Below, piece after piece: positions 17,174-27,389 of a stretch of 64,000 bases of DNA. Below the pieces are notes generated by a model, which saw only the letters and a list, made by a program, of their open reading frames with translations, searched no databases and had not been told where the DNA came from. A program made the position numbers and the translations under genes. The stretch's first letter is position 1; each line of letters begins with the position of its first letter. Location of the stretch: positions 1-64,000 of the forward strand of contig NZ_JBLXCD010000009.1 in assembly GCF_048265165.1 (NCBI RefSeq), written 5' to 3'. Source of the stretch: Oceanospirillum sp048265165 (GTDB lineage: Bacteria > Pseudomonadota > Gammaproteobacteria > Pseudomonadales > Halomonadaceae).

Positions 17174-18949
17174 TTACATCTCCTCAGGTGCGCTCACACC
17201 CAATAGCCCCAACCCATTCGCTAACACCTGCCCAACCGCTTCACTGAGCGCCAGACGGGCATTACGGATTTCAGCATCGTCTTCCAGTACTTTCAGAGCG
17301 TTGTACCAGGTATGAAAATCAGATGCTAAATCCTTCAGGAACTGAGCCATAACATGGGGCTCATAATTTAAAGCACAGTTTTCCAGAACCTCCGGATAAC
17401 GAGCCAGTGCAACCATAAGGTCTTTCTCATAATCACTGTCCAGTTTTTCCAGCGCCGCAAGTCCTGCAGACTGATCAAAGCTCCAACCATGCTCCGCCAG
17501 CTTACGCATTACGCTGCAAACCCGCGCATGGGCATACTGAATGTAATAAACCGGATTGTCTTTGGACTGCGATTTCGCCAGATCCAGATCGAAATCCATA
17601 TGCTGATCCGATTTACGGCTTACATAGAAGAAGCGTGCGGCATCATTGCCCACTTCCCCCCGCAACTCGCGCAGGGTTACGAAAGAACCGGAACGTGTCG
17701 ACATCTGAACCCGCTCAGAACCCCGGTAAAGAATAGCAAACTGCACCAGGCGGAAGTCCAGCTTCTCCAGTGGATAACCCAGCGCCTGACATACCGCCTT
17801 CAGGCGCGGCAGATAGCCATGGTGATCAGCACCAAAGACGTACAGCAGCTTGTCAAAGCCACGCTCAAACTTATTGTGCATGTAGGCAATATCTGAGGCG
17901 AAATAAGTGGTCATGCCATTATCTCGCACCACGCAACGGTCTTTGTCATCTCCAAACGCAGTAGAGCGGAACCACTGGGCACCCTTCTCTTCATAAATAT
18001 GGCCTGCTTCGGTCAACTTTTTCAGTGCGGTTTCAACATCGCCACCACGGGTCAGGGAGCGCTCAGAGAACCATTCCTGATAGTGAACGCCAAACTCTCC
18101 CAGATCCTGTTCGATATCACCACGGATATCTTCCAGTGCGATATCGAACACCTGCTCGTAGATATCAGTTCCCAGTAGCGCTTTTGCCTGAGCGATCAGG
18201 CCATCAATATGAGCTTCTTTATCACCACCCTGAGGTTCATCAGCAGGCACACCGTCAAACACATCCGCTGCACTACGAACCAGGCTATCAGCAAACTGAT
18301 CCTGCACCTTTTTAGCGATGTCCAGAATATAGCTGCCTTTATAGCCATTGCTTGGAAAATCAAAAGCAGTGCTGTCAGCGTCCCCATTTTCCAGTTCTAA
18401 GTAACGAAGCCATACACTCGTTGCCAGAATATCCATCTGACGACCGGCATCATTGACATAGTATTCACGATGAACATCAAATCCCGCCGCGGCCAGAAAA
18501 TCAGAAACCGTTGCACCATATGCTGCCCCACGGCCGTGACCGACGTGAAGAGGGCCGGTCGGGTTCGCCGAAACAAATTCTACCTGAATCTTCTGATGGC
18601 CACCCGCGCTGCTCAAACCAAAGCTTTCTTTCTGGGAAAGAACATCAGCAACAACCGCTGTGATCGTCGCTGCACTGGCAAAAAAGTTAATAAAGCCAGG
18701 GCCTGCGATATCAACCTGAGTCACACTGCTGCTTTCCGGCAGCGCATCAACCAGCTTCTGAGCCAATTCACGGGGTGCACAACCCGCCGGTTTTGCCAGC
18801 ATCAGTGCGATATTCGTCGCAAAATCACCATGGGCCTTATCTTTGGTATTTTCCACCATGATTCGGGGTGACAGATCCGCAGGCAGGATCTCCTGCTGCT
18901 TCAGAGAGTCGATGGCACCAGCAATTAATTCAGCAATATGTTCTTTCAT
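17174..18949 (-). CDS. argS: Arginyl-tRNA synthetase
   Basis: Charges tRNA-Arg. The 591-residue class I synthetase has the N-terminal Add1 domain (about 1-90), the HIGH-type motif HVGH within FVSANPTGPLHVGHGRG, and the DALR anticodon-binding domain with YIQYAHARVCSVMRK. A canonical KMSKS is lacking, as in most ArgRS; the equivalent region reads RVQMSTRSG. The start ATG has a weak GGA upstream. It is probably co-transcribed with the SPOR gene. Confidence 0.97.
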   Translation of the reverse strand: MKEHIAELIAGAIDSLKQQEILPADLSPRIMVENTKDKAHGDFATNIALMLAKPAGCAPRELAQKLVDALPESSSVTQVDIAGPGFINFFASAATITAVVADVLSQKESFGLSSAGGHQKIQVEFVSANPTGPLHVGHGRGAAYGATVSDFLAAAGFDVHREYYVNDAGRQMDILATSVWLRYLELENGDADSTAFDFPSNGYKGSYILDIAKKVQDQFADSLVRSAADVFDGVPADEPQGGDKEAHIDGLIAQAKALLGTDIYEQVFDIALEDIRGDIEQDLGEFGVHYQEWFSERSLTRGGDVETALKKLTEAGHIYEEKGAQWFRSTAFGDDKDRCVVRDNGMTTYFASDIAYMHNKFERGFDKLLYVFGADHHGYLPRLKAVCQALGYPLEKLDFRLVQFAILYRGSERVQMSTRSGSFVTLRELRGEVGNDAARFFYVSRKSDQHMDFDLDLAKSQSKDNPVYYIQYAHARVCSVMRKLAEHGWSFDQSAGLAALEKLDSDYEKDLMVALARYPEVLENCALNYEPHVMAQFLKDLASDFHTWYNALKVLEDDAEIRNARLALSEAVGQVLANGLGLLGVSAPEEM

Positions 18950-19124
18950 TTCAATCCGGATCTGCTAAGCAAGAAGTTTACCGCCCGAAGCCAACGTAAA
19001 GACTTCGACCCACTCATAATCAATAACCCGACATTATCATCTTTATTCCCGCGTCTGTTAACCATAAAACGACGCTTTTCGGTAATAAGTGCCGGCTATT
19101 TTTTCACAAATAACCCTCAGGTTG

Positions 19125-21371
19125 TTAAATCAGCTCCTGGGGATCTACATCCAACGACCAGCGTACCTTGCGCTGCAGCGGGTGACGACTTATCAGCTCC
19201 AGCAGGCATGAGATACCCTGGTGCAAAGGTCCACGCCGATCACAAATCAGCCAGATCTGCATATGGTAGCGACCAAAACGCCGCTCCATGGGTGATGGCA
19301 CAGGCCCTGTTACCTCCAATCCTTGGATCTGAGACGTTACCGGCTCGGCAGCCTGCACAACATCCGTCAGAAAGCCGGACACCAGATCACTCTGGTTGGC
19401 CTCCGCCCGAATAATCGCCATAAAAGAATAGGGCGGCAGTAAAGTATCTTTTCGTTCCTCAAGCAAACAGCGGGAAAATTCACTGTAATCGTGCTGAGCC
19501 AATAGTTTTAACAAAGGGTCATCCGGGCGATGGGTCTGCACAACAACCTTACCCTTACGTCTTTCACGGCCGGCACGACCTGCAACCTGTGTCAGCAACT
19601 GCCCCATGCGCTCCAGCCCCCGAAAATCAGAGCTGTAAAACCCTCCATCGGCATCCAGCACCACGACCAGTGAAACCCCCGGAAAATGATGTCCTTTAGC
19701 CAACATTTGAGTCCCCACTAGCACGCAAGGTTCCTCTGTATTCACCCTGGCCAGCAGCTTCTCCATCATGCCTTTTTTACTGACCGTATCCCGATCCACA
19801 CGAAAAACCGGCCAGTCTTTAAATGCCTGTTCAAGGGTTTCTTCCATCCGCTCGGTGCCTGACCCCACCGGTTTTAGTTCAGAGTTAAAACACTTGGGGC
19901 ACTGATGGGGAATAGCACTGACACTATCGCAATGGTGGCAATGCAGACGTGGCGGCTCCCGGTGCAGAGTCATGCGGGCATCACAGAAGGGACAATCGGA
20001 AACCCAGCCACAGTCATGACACATCAATGCCGGAGCAAACCCCCGGCGATTGATAAAAGCCAGCACCTGACCTCCCTGCTCGAGGTGAGTACGCATCACC
20101 TGCAATAGGCCGCCATCAATGCCGTTGGTCAGCTTCTTATGTTGAATATCATGCAGATAGACATCCGGCAGCTGTACACTGCTCCCCGCCCTCTGAGTCA
20201 GCTTCAACCATTGAAAACGCTTTTCTGTCGCATTGTGCAGCGTTTCCAGGGAGGGAGTCGCCGAGCCAAGAACAACCGGACAGCTCAACATCTTACCCCG
20301 AACAATCGCCAGATCCCGTGCAGAGTAGCGGATGCCATCGCCTTGCTTATAGGAAGCATCATGCTCCTCATCCACGACAATTAATCCAAGGTCTTTAAAA
20401 GGCGTGACCGCCGCTGAGCGGGTACCGATCAACACACCTGCGCGGCCATCTCTTGCCAACAGCCAGGCATCCAGACGCTCTTTATCATTCAGGCCGGAGT
20501 GAAGCGTCATTACCGGAACGGAGAAACGCTTCTTAAATCGGTTAACTGTCTGGGGAGCAAGGCCGATCTCGGGCACCAGAACCAGCACCTGGCGCCCCTG
20601 CTTTAATACAGCTTCTATTACCTGCAGATAAACTTCTGTTTTACCGCTGCCGGTCACCCCCTCCAGAAGGAAAACTTCCGGTTGACCAAGCTGTCCTGTA
20701 ACCTCGCTAACCACATGCTTCTGGTCATCATTTAGCTGAAGCGGTATTTCAGCCAATACTGAGCGTGTCTCATGATCGCGACCTTCCAAATGGCGGGATT
20801 GCAGGTAACGCTCAGCCAAGCCTTTGTCTTCAAGGGCTGCCATCTGAGTGGATGTAAAGCCGAGAGATCGCAGCATTGTAGCGGCCACCGGCTGCTGATG
20901 CTTTTGCAGTGCCCGCAATAGCTCTGCCTGCTTAGGCGCGCGGTGCATCTTTTCCGGCTCCAGAGCCCGACCACTCTGAGTTGCCATCCAGTAAGTTTCT
21001 TCCTGAATATGAGCCGCCGCCCCCTGCCTTAAAGGCGCTGGTAACATCATACTGATCACTTCACCCACCGGGCCATGACAATATCGTGCCAGCCATTTGG
21101 CTAAAGCCAGCTGATGATCATCCAGTAACGAAGCATCATCTATCACCTCCGTCAGAGGTTTGAGTTTTTCCAGAGGAATATCAGGACTGACCTGGCGGGC
21201 CATCACGACACCTACCAGGGTTTTATTGCGATAAGGTACTCGTACCCTGGCACCCAGAGGCAGATAAGCATTCTGTAAATTCGGCGGTAAAATATAGTCA
21301 AAACAGCGCGTTAACGGTACAGGTAACGCAACGCGAATGACCGGTGGCTCATCATCAAATAATGAGTGCAT
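19125..21371 (-). CDS. priA: Primosomal protein N' (PriA helicase)
   Basis: 3'-to-5' superfamily 2 helicase that restarts stalled replication forks. The 748-residue protein has the N-terminal 3'-DNA-binding domain, Walker A GVTGSGKTEVY, the DEEH box (VVDEEHDASYKQGDG) and the zinc-binding insertion with eight cysteines, starting CHDCGWVSDCPFC. Motif VI appears as QVAGRAGR. The ATG has GAGGT six bases upstream. It is divergent from rpmE, as in many gammaproteobacteria. Confidence 0.97.
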   Translation of the reverse strand: MHSLFDDEPPVIRVALPVPLTRCFDYILPPNLQNAYLPLGARVRVPYRNKTLVGVVMARQVSPDIPLEKLKPLTEVIDDASLLDDHQLALAKWLARYCHGPVGEVISMMLPAPLRQGAAAHIQEETYWMATQSGRALEPEKMHRAPKQAELLRALQKHQQPVAATMLRSLGFTSTQMAALEDKGLAERYLQSRHLEGRDHETRSVLAEIPLQLNDDQKHVVSEVTGQLGQPEVFLLEGVTGSGKTEVYLQVIEAVLKQGRQVLVLVPEIGLAPQTVNRFKKRFSVPVMTLHSGLNDKERLDAWLLARDGRAGVLIGTRSAAVTPFKDLGLIVVDEEHDASYKQGDGIRYSARDLAIVRGKMLSCPVVLGSATPSLETLHNATEKRFQWLKLTQRAGSSVQLPDVYLHDIQHKKLTNGIDGGLLQVMRTHLEQGGQVLAFINRRGFAPALMCHDCGWVSDCPFCDARMTLHREPPRLHCHHCDSVSAIPHQCPKCFNSELKPVGSGTERMEETLEQAFKDWPVFRVDRDTVSKKGMMEKLLARVNTEEPCVLVGTQMLAKGHHFPGVSLVVVLDADGGFYSSDFRGLERMGQLLTQVAGRAGRERRKGKVVVQTHRPDDPLLKLLAQHDYSEFSRCLLEERKDTLLPPYSFMAIIRAEANQSDLVSGFLTDVVQAAEPVTSQIQGLEVTGPVPSPMERRFGRYHMQIWLICDRRGPLHQGISCLLELISRHPLQRKVRWSLDVDPQELI

Positions 21372-21540
21372 GCTTACCTCTTGCCTCAGAAAAAAACTCT
21401 GCTATTATGCCTCACCTTCTTATAAGGCTCATCCTATTAAGATGTTTCTGTCGCAGACAGTCGCATCGCTATAGTCGTGGTCAACACGGTATAGCAGAAA
21501 TGCCTGCAAAGAATAACCGGTTAACAGCCCCTGAACGGTG

Positions 21541-21555
21541 CCTGGCAAGACCAGG
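21541..21555 (+). promoter_or_regulatory. Hairpin in the rpmE leader
   Basis: CCTGG (21541-21545) and CCAGG (21551-21555) enclose CAAGA, 31 nt before the rpmE start. L31 leaders can be autoregulatory in E. coli; whether this short stem is involved is unknown. Confidence 0.25.
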
Positions 21556-21586
21556 TGGCGGTTCAAACTTATTGAGGTTTTAGAAA

Positions 21587-21802
21587 ATGAAACAAGGTAT
21601 TCACCCAGAGTACAACGAAGTAACTGCAACCTGCAGCTGTGGTCACACTTTCCAACTGCGTTCTACGCTGGCTAAGCCACTGCACCTGGACGTTTGCTCT
21701 CAGTGTCACCCTTTCTACACCGGCAAGCAGAAGCAAGCTCAGACTGGCGGCCGTGTTGATCGCTTCAAGCAGCGTTTCTCAAGCCGTATCAAGAAGAGCT
21801 AA
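21587..21802 (+). CDS. rpmE: 50S ribosomal protein L31, zinc-binding type
   Basis: The 71-residue protein bridges the ribosomal subunits. It keeps all four zinc ligands at the E. coli positions: Cys16, Cys18, Cys37 and Cys40 (TCSCGHTF and DVCSQCHPFYTGKQ), so it is the C+ form. GAGG lies nine bases before the ATG and an intrinsic terminator follows. Confidence 0.97.
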   Translation: MKQGIHPEYNEVTATCSCGHTFQLRSTLAKPLHLDVCSQCHPFYTGKQKQAQTGGRVDRFKQRFSSRIKKS

Positions 21803-21820
21803 GCCTTCTTATCCGGACCA

Positions 21821-21847
21821 AAAAGCAGCTACGGCTGCTTTTTTTTG
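21821..21847 (+). terminator. Intrinsic terminator of rpmE
   Basis: AGCAGC and GCTGCT pair around TACG, followed by eight T on the plus strand, about 20 nt past the rpmE stop. Confidence 0.85.
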
Positions 21848-22118
21848 TGCCTACTAAGAATCCGAAGCACACATCAAAACCACTAACCTCATCTTACTTC
21901 CTCAGAAAAAACACCTCTTTATTCTACCTGTAAGTTGGCAATCAGAAATAACAGTAGTCAAATTACAACATTATGATTTCGATAGTGTTTTTCCTCATAA
22001 AACTGCATTCTTTTTGTAAAAAAAGTTCTTTGACTTTTGTTTAATATCCGCCTTGTTCGGCTGGTTTTTTTTCTATATGCTCTGAAAGTGCTAAACCCTA
22101 ACAACCGGAACTTTTCTA
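21848..22118 (+). other. AT-rich leader of the malic enzyme gene
   Basis: This 271-bp stretch holds no gene. It is AT-rich, with a TTGACT and several T-runs, and a short GC stem (CGCC...GGCTGG) followed by eight T about 45 nt before maeB. No convincing -35/-10 pair could be chosen. Confidence 0.3.
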
Positions 22119-23363
22119 ATGTCAGACGAAATGAAAAAAGCAGCGCTGGATTACCATGCTAACCCTACTCCAGGCAAATTAAGTGTGGAAATCAGCAAGC
22201 CTGCTGAGACCGCGCGCCATCTATCTCTTGCTTATAGCCCTGGTGTAGCAGAGCCTGTGCGCGAGATCGCAAAAGACCCGGAAAACGCATACCGTTACAC
22301 GGGCAAAGGCAACCTGGTTGCTGTAATTTCTGATGGTTCTGCGATTCTGGGCCTGGGTAACCTTGGCCCTCTGGCCAGCAAGCCTGTTATGGAAGGCAAA
22401 AGCCTTCTGTTCAAACGTTTTGCAAACATCAACTCCGTTGATATCGAAATCAATGCCGAAAGCCCGCAAGCTTTCATTGATACTGTTGCCCGTATTGCTG
22501 ACACCTGGGGTGGTATCAACCTGGAAGATATCAAAGCACCGGAGTGCTTTGAAATTGAACGCACCCTGATCGAACAGTGCGATATTCCAGTTTTCCACGA
22601 TGATCAGCACGGAACAGCCATTGTAACAGCAGCAGGTATGCTGAACGCTCTGGAAGTTCAGGGCAAATCCATTGAAGAAGCTAAAGTAGTTTGCCTGGGC
22701 GCCGGCGCGGCTGCCGTTGCCTGCATGAAGCTTCTGATCAGCTGTGGCGCTAAAATCGAAAACATCTACATGCTGGATCGCAAAGGTGTTATCCACACTG
22801 GCCGTGATGATCTGAACCAGTACAAAGCGATGTTCGCTAACGATACAGACAAGCGTACGCTGGACGACGCCATTGACGGAGCGGACGTATTTGTCGGCTT
22901 GTCAGGTCCGAACCTGCTGGCCGCTGAGCAACTGGCGAAGATGGCTCCTAAGCCGATCGTATTTGCTTGTTCTAACCCTGATCCGGAAATCAGCCCTGAG
23001 CTGGCCAATGCAACCCGTGATGACCTGATCATGGCCACTGGCCGTTCTGATTACCCGAACCAGGTGAATAACGTACTGGGTTTCCCATTCATTTTCCGTG
23101 GTGCTCTGGACGTTCGCGCCAGCCGTATCAACGAAGAGATGAAAGTTGCTGCAGTTCATGCCCTTAAAGATCTGGCGAAACAACCTGTAACTCAGGAAGT
23201 AATCGACGCTTACGACGGTATCAAGCTGGAATTTGGCCCTGCTTACATCATGCCAAAGCCAACAGACTCCCGTCTGCTGGGTGCAGTATCAGCAGCAGTC
23301 GCTAAAGCAGCTGTTGACTCTGGTGTTGCACGCCTGCCTTACCCAGAGCACTACCCTCTGTAA
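22119..23363 (+). CDS. maeB: Malic enzyme, short form
   Basis: Oxidative decarboxylation of malate to pyruvate, producing reduced nicotinamide cofactor. The 414-residue protein has the malic N-terminal domain with YSPGVAEP, the catalytic FHDDQHGTAIVTAAG, and a Rossmann domain with VCLGAGAAAVA. It lacks the C-terminal phosphotransacetylase-like domain of E. coli MaeB, so it is the short MaeB form found in Pseudomonas. Cofactor preference (NADP probable) is inferred from the family. The terminator follows directly. Confidence 0.93.
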   Translation: MSDEMKKAALDYHANPTPGKLSVEISKPAETARHLSLAYSPGVAEPVREIAKDPENAYRYTGKGNLVAVISDGSAILGLGNLGPLASKPVMEGKSLLFKRFANINSVDIEINAESPQAFIDTVARIADTWGGINLEDIKAPECFEIERTLIEQCDIPVFHDDQHGTAIVTAAGMLNALEVQGKSIEEAKVVCLGAGAAAVACMKLLISCGAKIENIYMLDRKGVIHTGRDDLNQYKAMFANDTDKRTLDDAIDGADVFVGLSGPNLLAAEQLAKMAPKPIVFACSNPDPEISPELANATRDDLIMATGRSDYPNQVNNVLGFPFIFRGALDVRASRINEEMKVAAVHALKDLAKQPVTQEVIDAYDGIKLEFGPAYIMPKPTDSRLLGAVSAAVAKAAVDSGVARLPYPEHYPL

Positions 23364-23380
23364 GACAGCTTATAAAATAA

Positions 23381-23405
23381 AGCACCTGATATTCAGGTGC
23401 TTTTA
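23381..23405 (+). terminator. Intrinsic terminator of maeB
   Basis: GCACCTGA (23382-23389) and TCAGGTGC (23393-23400) form a perfect 8-bp stem with a 3-nt loop, followed by TTTT. Confidence 0.85.
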
Positions 23406-23441
23406 AGCTTGAAAATGTCCTATCGACATTTGTTCCGGCAC

Positions 23442-23475
23442 AAAAAAACGGCACCTCACAAGGGTGCCGTTTTTC
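23442..23475 (-). terminator. Bidirectional intrinsic terminator between maeB and ponA
   Basis: ACGGCACC (23448-23455) and GGTGCCGT (23463-23470) pair with a 7-nt loop, with A- and T-runs on the two sides. It terminates ponA on the minus strand and backs up the maeB terminator on the plus strand. Confidence 0.88.
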
Positions 23476-23504
23476 GTTGTGGCTAATACTTTAGCCAGTC
23501 TTCT

Positions 23505-26048
23505 TTAGAACAGAGCTTCCGGTGCCGGTGCATCGTCTACAGAAGGCACAGAGCCATCGCCGCTCTGGATAATCTCCACAGGTGTTTCCGACGTGTTCGT
23601 CACTTCCTCTTCCGGTACATTCTCAACCCGGAACACTTCGAAAATCGCATTTTTCTGCCCCGGGCGAGCACGCTTGCCGGTTTCAGAGTCGATACGAACA
23701 GTCACCAACCCCGGAGGCTGAGCCATGCTACGCTCAGGCTTACCGGCCAGGTATTCCTGCATAAAGCTGACCCAAATCGGTAGTGCGGCTTTACTACCGT
23801 ACTCACCGATATTAGAAGGCTGATCAAAACCTACCCAGGTAGCAGCCACAACATCCTGATTAAAGCCTGCAAACCAGGCATCTTTCAGGTCATTGGTGGT
23901 TCCGGTTTTACCCGCAATGTCTGAACGTCCCAACGCACGTGCCCGACGACCCGTTCCCTGTTGAATAACATCCTTCAACATAGTCTGCATAATGTAAACA
24001 CTGCGTTTATCCGCAATGGCGGGCGCCACAGGATAGACTCGACCACCGATCTGAACCTTGTCGGCTTCCTGAGGGCAGTCGCGGCAGACTCTGGCAGGCT
24101 CGGCCTGATACAGCACCTCACCGTCGCTGTTTTCGATGCGCTCAATGAAGTAAGGATTTACCTTATATCCACCATTGGCTACGGTCGCATAGACCATCGC
24201 CATTTCATAAGGGGATAAGGTGGCACTACCCAGTGCTAATGATAAATCACGGGGTAGTTGATCCGGGTTCAGGCCGAAACGTGTCGCAAACCGAATAGCC
24301 GTATTGATACCAATTGAACGCAAAATACGAATCGATACCAGATTCCGGGATTTATAAAGAGCATGTCGCAGGCGGGTAGGCCCGTAAAACTTACCACTAG
24401 AGTTACTGGGTCGCCATGTGGACTCCAGCTCTTTATCATTAAAAACAACAGGGGCATCGTTAATGATGCTGGCAGCCGTCATGCCGCTTTCCAAGGCAGT
24501 CATATAGATGATCGGCTTAAAAATAGACCCTGCCTGACGCGCCCCCTGATAGGCCCGGTTAAATTTGTTCTGGTAGAAGTTAAAGCCACCAACCAATGCC
24601 AGTAAGCTACCGTCTTCCGGTGACATCGAAACAAAAGCGCCCTGCACATTGGGAACCTGTGACAGCTGCCAACGGCGCTGAACCAGCCCCTCTGCATCCG
24701 GCTCATCATCTGCAGGTTCGATATAGACCAGGTCTCCCCGTCGTAGAATATCGCTGCTTGCCTTAAGAGCAGGGCCTTTCCAGTAGGGGTTATGGTGAGG
24801 CTTAGCCCAGGTAATAAGGTCCCAGGGCACATCGATATAGGAGCCGTCTTCGGTAACCACCTGCAGAGTCTTTTCTTCTGCTGAAGAAACAATCACAGGC
24901 TTCAGGTCTCCATAGGTCGGAGTTGAGCGGAGTACTTTTTGCCAATTGCTGGTATCTTCGCCAATAACCAGTTCACCGCCACCTTCATTCTCTTGCGGCT
25001 CAATACCCAGATCAAGCTCACCTTCCTGGGATAGTTCATCTGCTTCAGTATCAAGGGCAGCAGGTATATCCCGCTGCACAACGCCCCGCCAGCCGTGACG
25101 TTTATCATAATCCAGCAACCCTTGGACTAGAGCAACATTCGCCGCTGACTGGGCCTCGGAGTCCAGTGTTGTGTAAACCCTGTAACCCGCTGTGTAGATA
25201 TCATCACCCAGTTGTTCTGCAACCTCAGCACGTACCATCTCCGCCACATAAGGGGCCTGCACTTCAGGCTTAAGGCCATGGTATCGGGCAGAAATAGGCT
25301 CTCGGATAGCCGCTTCATAGGTCTGTTCATCAATCATGCCGAGAAAGTGCATACGATGGACAATCCAGTTACGGCGTAACAATGCCCGGCGGGGGTTAAC
25401 AACCGGATTATAACGGGAGGGCGCTTTGGGCAATCCGGCAATCATCGCTAACTGAGCGAGACTCAGCTCATGCAGCTCTTTGCCGTAATAAACCTCTGCC
25501 GCAGCATCGATACCATATGCACGGTTGCCCAGATAAATTTTATTAACATAGAGCTCCATGATCTCCTCTTTAGAGAGGATCTTCTCCATTTGCAGAGAGA
25601 TCATGATCTCTTTAAATTTCCGGGTAAATGTCTGATCCAGAGTCAACAGATAGTTTCGGGCTACCTGCATCGTAATGGTACTGCCTCCGGACTGGATACT
25701 GCCGGACTGCGCCAGTTGCAGAACAGCCCGGCCAAGGCCTTTGATATCAATACCGGAGTGATTGTAAAAATTAGTATCTTCAGCCGCCAGAATCGCCTGA
25801 ATAAAGTACTGGGGAATTTGCTCATACTGAACCGGGGTACGACGCTTTTCCCCAAACTCTGCCACTAACTTTTCGTCACGAGTGTAGATACGCAACGGTG
25901 TTTGCAGCTGGATATTTCTCAACTGTTCAATATCCGGCAACTGAGGCCCAAGATAAAGCGCGACACTGAATGCAACAGCCGTGCCGAAGGCGAACAAGCC
26001 AAACAACAGATAGATCAACCACTTAAAAAATACTTTTGTTGCATTCAT
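23505..26048 (-). CDS. mrcA: Penicillin-binding protein 1A (class A)
   Basis: Bifunctional peptidoglycan glycosyltransferase/transpeptidase (also called ponA). The protein of about 847 residues has an N-terminal membrane anchor (about 7-28), the GT51 domain with the catalytic-Glu motif AAEDTNFYNHSGID and SGGSTITMQVARNY, a large OB-containing insertion typical of PBP1A, and a transpeptidase domain with GSIFKPIIY (SxxK) and GKTGTTND (KTG). I chose the ATG at 26048; an in-frame TTG at 26072 would add eight residues. It diverges from pilM, the standard gammaproteobacterial arrangement. Confidence 0.95.
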   Translation of the reverse strand: MNATKVFFKWLIYLLFGLFAFGTAVAFSVALYLGPQLPDIEQLRNIQLQTPLRIYTRDEKLVAEFGEKRRTPVQYEQIPQYFIQAILAAEDTNFYNHSGIDIKGLGRAVLQLAQSGSIQSGGSTITMQVARNYLLTLDQTFTRKFKEIMISLQMEKILSKEEIMELYVNKIYLGNRAYGIDAAAEVYYGKELHELSLAQLAMIAGLPKAPSRYNPVVNPRRALLRRNWIVHRMHFLGMIDEQTYEAAIREPISARYHGLKPEVQAPYVAEMVRAEVAEQLGDDIYTAGYRVYTTLDSEAQSAANVALVQGLLDYDKRHGWRGVVQRDIPAALDTEADELSQEGELDLGIEPQENEGGGELVIGEDTSNWQKVLRSTPTYGDLKPVIVSSAEEKTLQVVTEDGSYIDVPWDLITWAKPHHNPYWKGPALKASSDILRRGDLVYIEPADDEPDAEGLVQRRWQLSQVPNVQGAFVSMSPEDGSLLALVGGFNFYQNKFNRAYQGARQAGSIFKPIIYMTALESGMTAASIINDAPVVFNDKELESTWRPSNSSGKFYGPTRLRHALYKSRNLVSIRILRSIGINTAIRFATRFGLNPDQLPRDLSLALGSATLSPYEMAMVYATVANGGYKVNPYFIERIENSDGEVLYQAEPARVCRDCPQEADKVQIGGRVYPVAPAIADKRSVYIMQTMLKDVIQQGTGRRARALGRSDIAGKTGTTNDLKDAWFAGFNQDVVAATWVGFDQPSNIGEYGSKAALPIWVSFMQEYLAGKPERSMAQPPGLVTVRIDSETGKRARPGQKNAIFEVFRVENVPEEEVTNTSETPVEIIQSGDGSVPSVDDAPAPEALF

Positions 26049-26116
26049 GGGTAAATCGTTTCCCCTTATCAAGGTTTACATATTAGCCAGGCTGCGCTTT
26101 TTACAGCAAAACCGCC

Positions 26117-26147
26117 ATTATAGGCTGGTAAAGTCATAGGATGCCAA
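26117..26147 (-). promoter_or_regulatory. Candidate mrcA promoter
   Basis: A perfect minus-strand -10 TATAAT (26117-26122) lies 19 bp downstream of TTGGCA (26142-26147), a five-of-six match to the -35 consensus. The spacer is longer than optimal. Confidence 0.4.
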
Positions 26148-26312
26148 TGGCACTACAGGTTTAAGATAGATTTACCCATTTATTGATTTAATGACTATAG
26201 TTATAACCATGGTTTTATATCTTTTTTAGGACAGTACGTTAATGTAAAAAATTCTTCCCCCTCTCAGATTATTAAGAAGGGCGGTAAACCAAAAGCGACA
26301 AGGATGGCGCCT

Positions 26313-27389
26313 TTGCTCAGTTTATTACGCAACAAAAAGCAAAATACGTTAGGGCTCGACCTCAGTGGCTCTTCAGTCAAGCTGCTGGAACTCAGCTGTC
26401 ACAACGGCCAACTTCAGATTGAAAGCTATGCCATAGCATCTCTGCCTAACCGTGCTGTTGTTGAACGTAAAATCCGGAACCCGGAACAGGTCAGCCAAAC
26501 TCTTTTACAGGTGATTCCCACCACCTGTTCAGGTGCCTACCAAACGATTACAGCAGTCCCTGATGCCGCCGTTATAACCCGAACCATTTCGATGGACTCA
26601 GACCTCTCTGCTGACGAAATGGAAAGTGAAATCATACTAGAAGCTGATCAGTTTATTCCTTTTCCTATCGATGAAATTGCCATCGATTTCGAGGTTATCG
26701 GCCCAACAAAAAATCAGCCCGAAAAACAGGATATCCTATTGGTTGCCTGTCGAATTGAGACTGTGGATACTCTGCAGAAAACACTTAGACTCGGAGGACT
26801 GACACCTTCAGTGGTCGATGTCGAAAGTTACGCACTTGAGCGCGTTGTATCTCAGCTGCTTCCCCGTCTGAACATCAAAACAGCAGACCCTGTGATTGCC
26901 GTTGTGGATATCGGTGCAGCAATCATGAATTTAACCATACTGCACCAGAAACAAACTCTCTATAGCCGGGACCAGCTTTTCGGTGGGCAGAAGCTGACTG
27001 ACGAAATTGCACAGCGCTTCCAGATGAGTTCTGATGATGCAGAGCTTGCCAAGAAAAATGGCCAGCTACCTGATGATTTTCACCAGAACACACTCCCCGC
27101 TTTTCTGCACACAACAGTGCAACAGATCAGTCGCGCACTACAACTCTTTTACTCATCCAGTACCTATAAACATGTCGACTATATTCTGCTGGCAGGAGGT
27201 TGTGCTGCTACCGAAGGACTTTCAGCTAGGATTGAGACATCCTTGGCAATCCCCACATACATTGCCAACCCCTTAGAACTGGCCACGAGCAAGAGCACCA
27301 TCGACCAGAAAGCTCTGAACAGAGATGCTCCGGCACTTCTGATCGCATTCGGTCTGGCTATGAGGTACCTGGAAAATGCCCCAGATTAA
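26313..27389 (+). CDS. pilM: Type IV pilus assembly protein PilM
   Basis: Cytoplasmic actin-like ATPase of the type IV pilus alignment complex that binds the PilN N-terminus. The protein of about 358 residues has the FtsA-like phosphate-1 motif LGLDLSGSSVKLLEL and a later VVDIGAAIMNLT and ILLAGGCAA. An ATG at 26304 is fused to the only ribosome binding site (AAGGATG), so it cannot use it. The TTG at 26313 has AAGGA eight bases upstream and gives the usual PilM N-terminus MLSLLRNKKQ. First gene of pilMNOPQ; it overlaps pilN by 14 bp. Confidence 0.93.
   Translation: MLSLLRNKKQNTLGLDLSGSSVKLLELSCHNGQLQIESYAIASLPNRAVVERKIRNPEQVSQTLLQVIPTTCSGAYQTITAVPDAAVITRTISMDSDLSADEMESEIILEADQFIPFPIDEIAIDFEVIGPTKNQPEKQDILLVACRIETVDTLQKTLRLGGLTPSVVDVESYALERVVSQLLPRLNIKTADPVIAVVDIGAAIMNLTILHQKQTLYSRDQLFGGQKLTDEIAQRFQMSSDDAELAKKNGQLPDDFHQNTLPAFLHTTVQQISRALQLFYSSSTYKHVDYILLAGGCAATEGLSARIETSLAIPTYIANPLELATSKSTIDQKALNRDAPALLIAFGLAMRYLENAPD

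Noticed and set aside
22221..22796. 191-codon minus-strand frame inside maeB
   Set aside because: Antisense shadow with no ribosome binding site or family resemblance.
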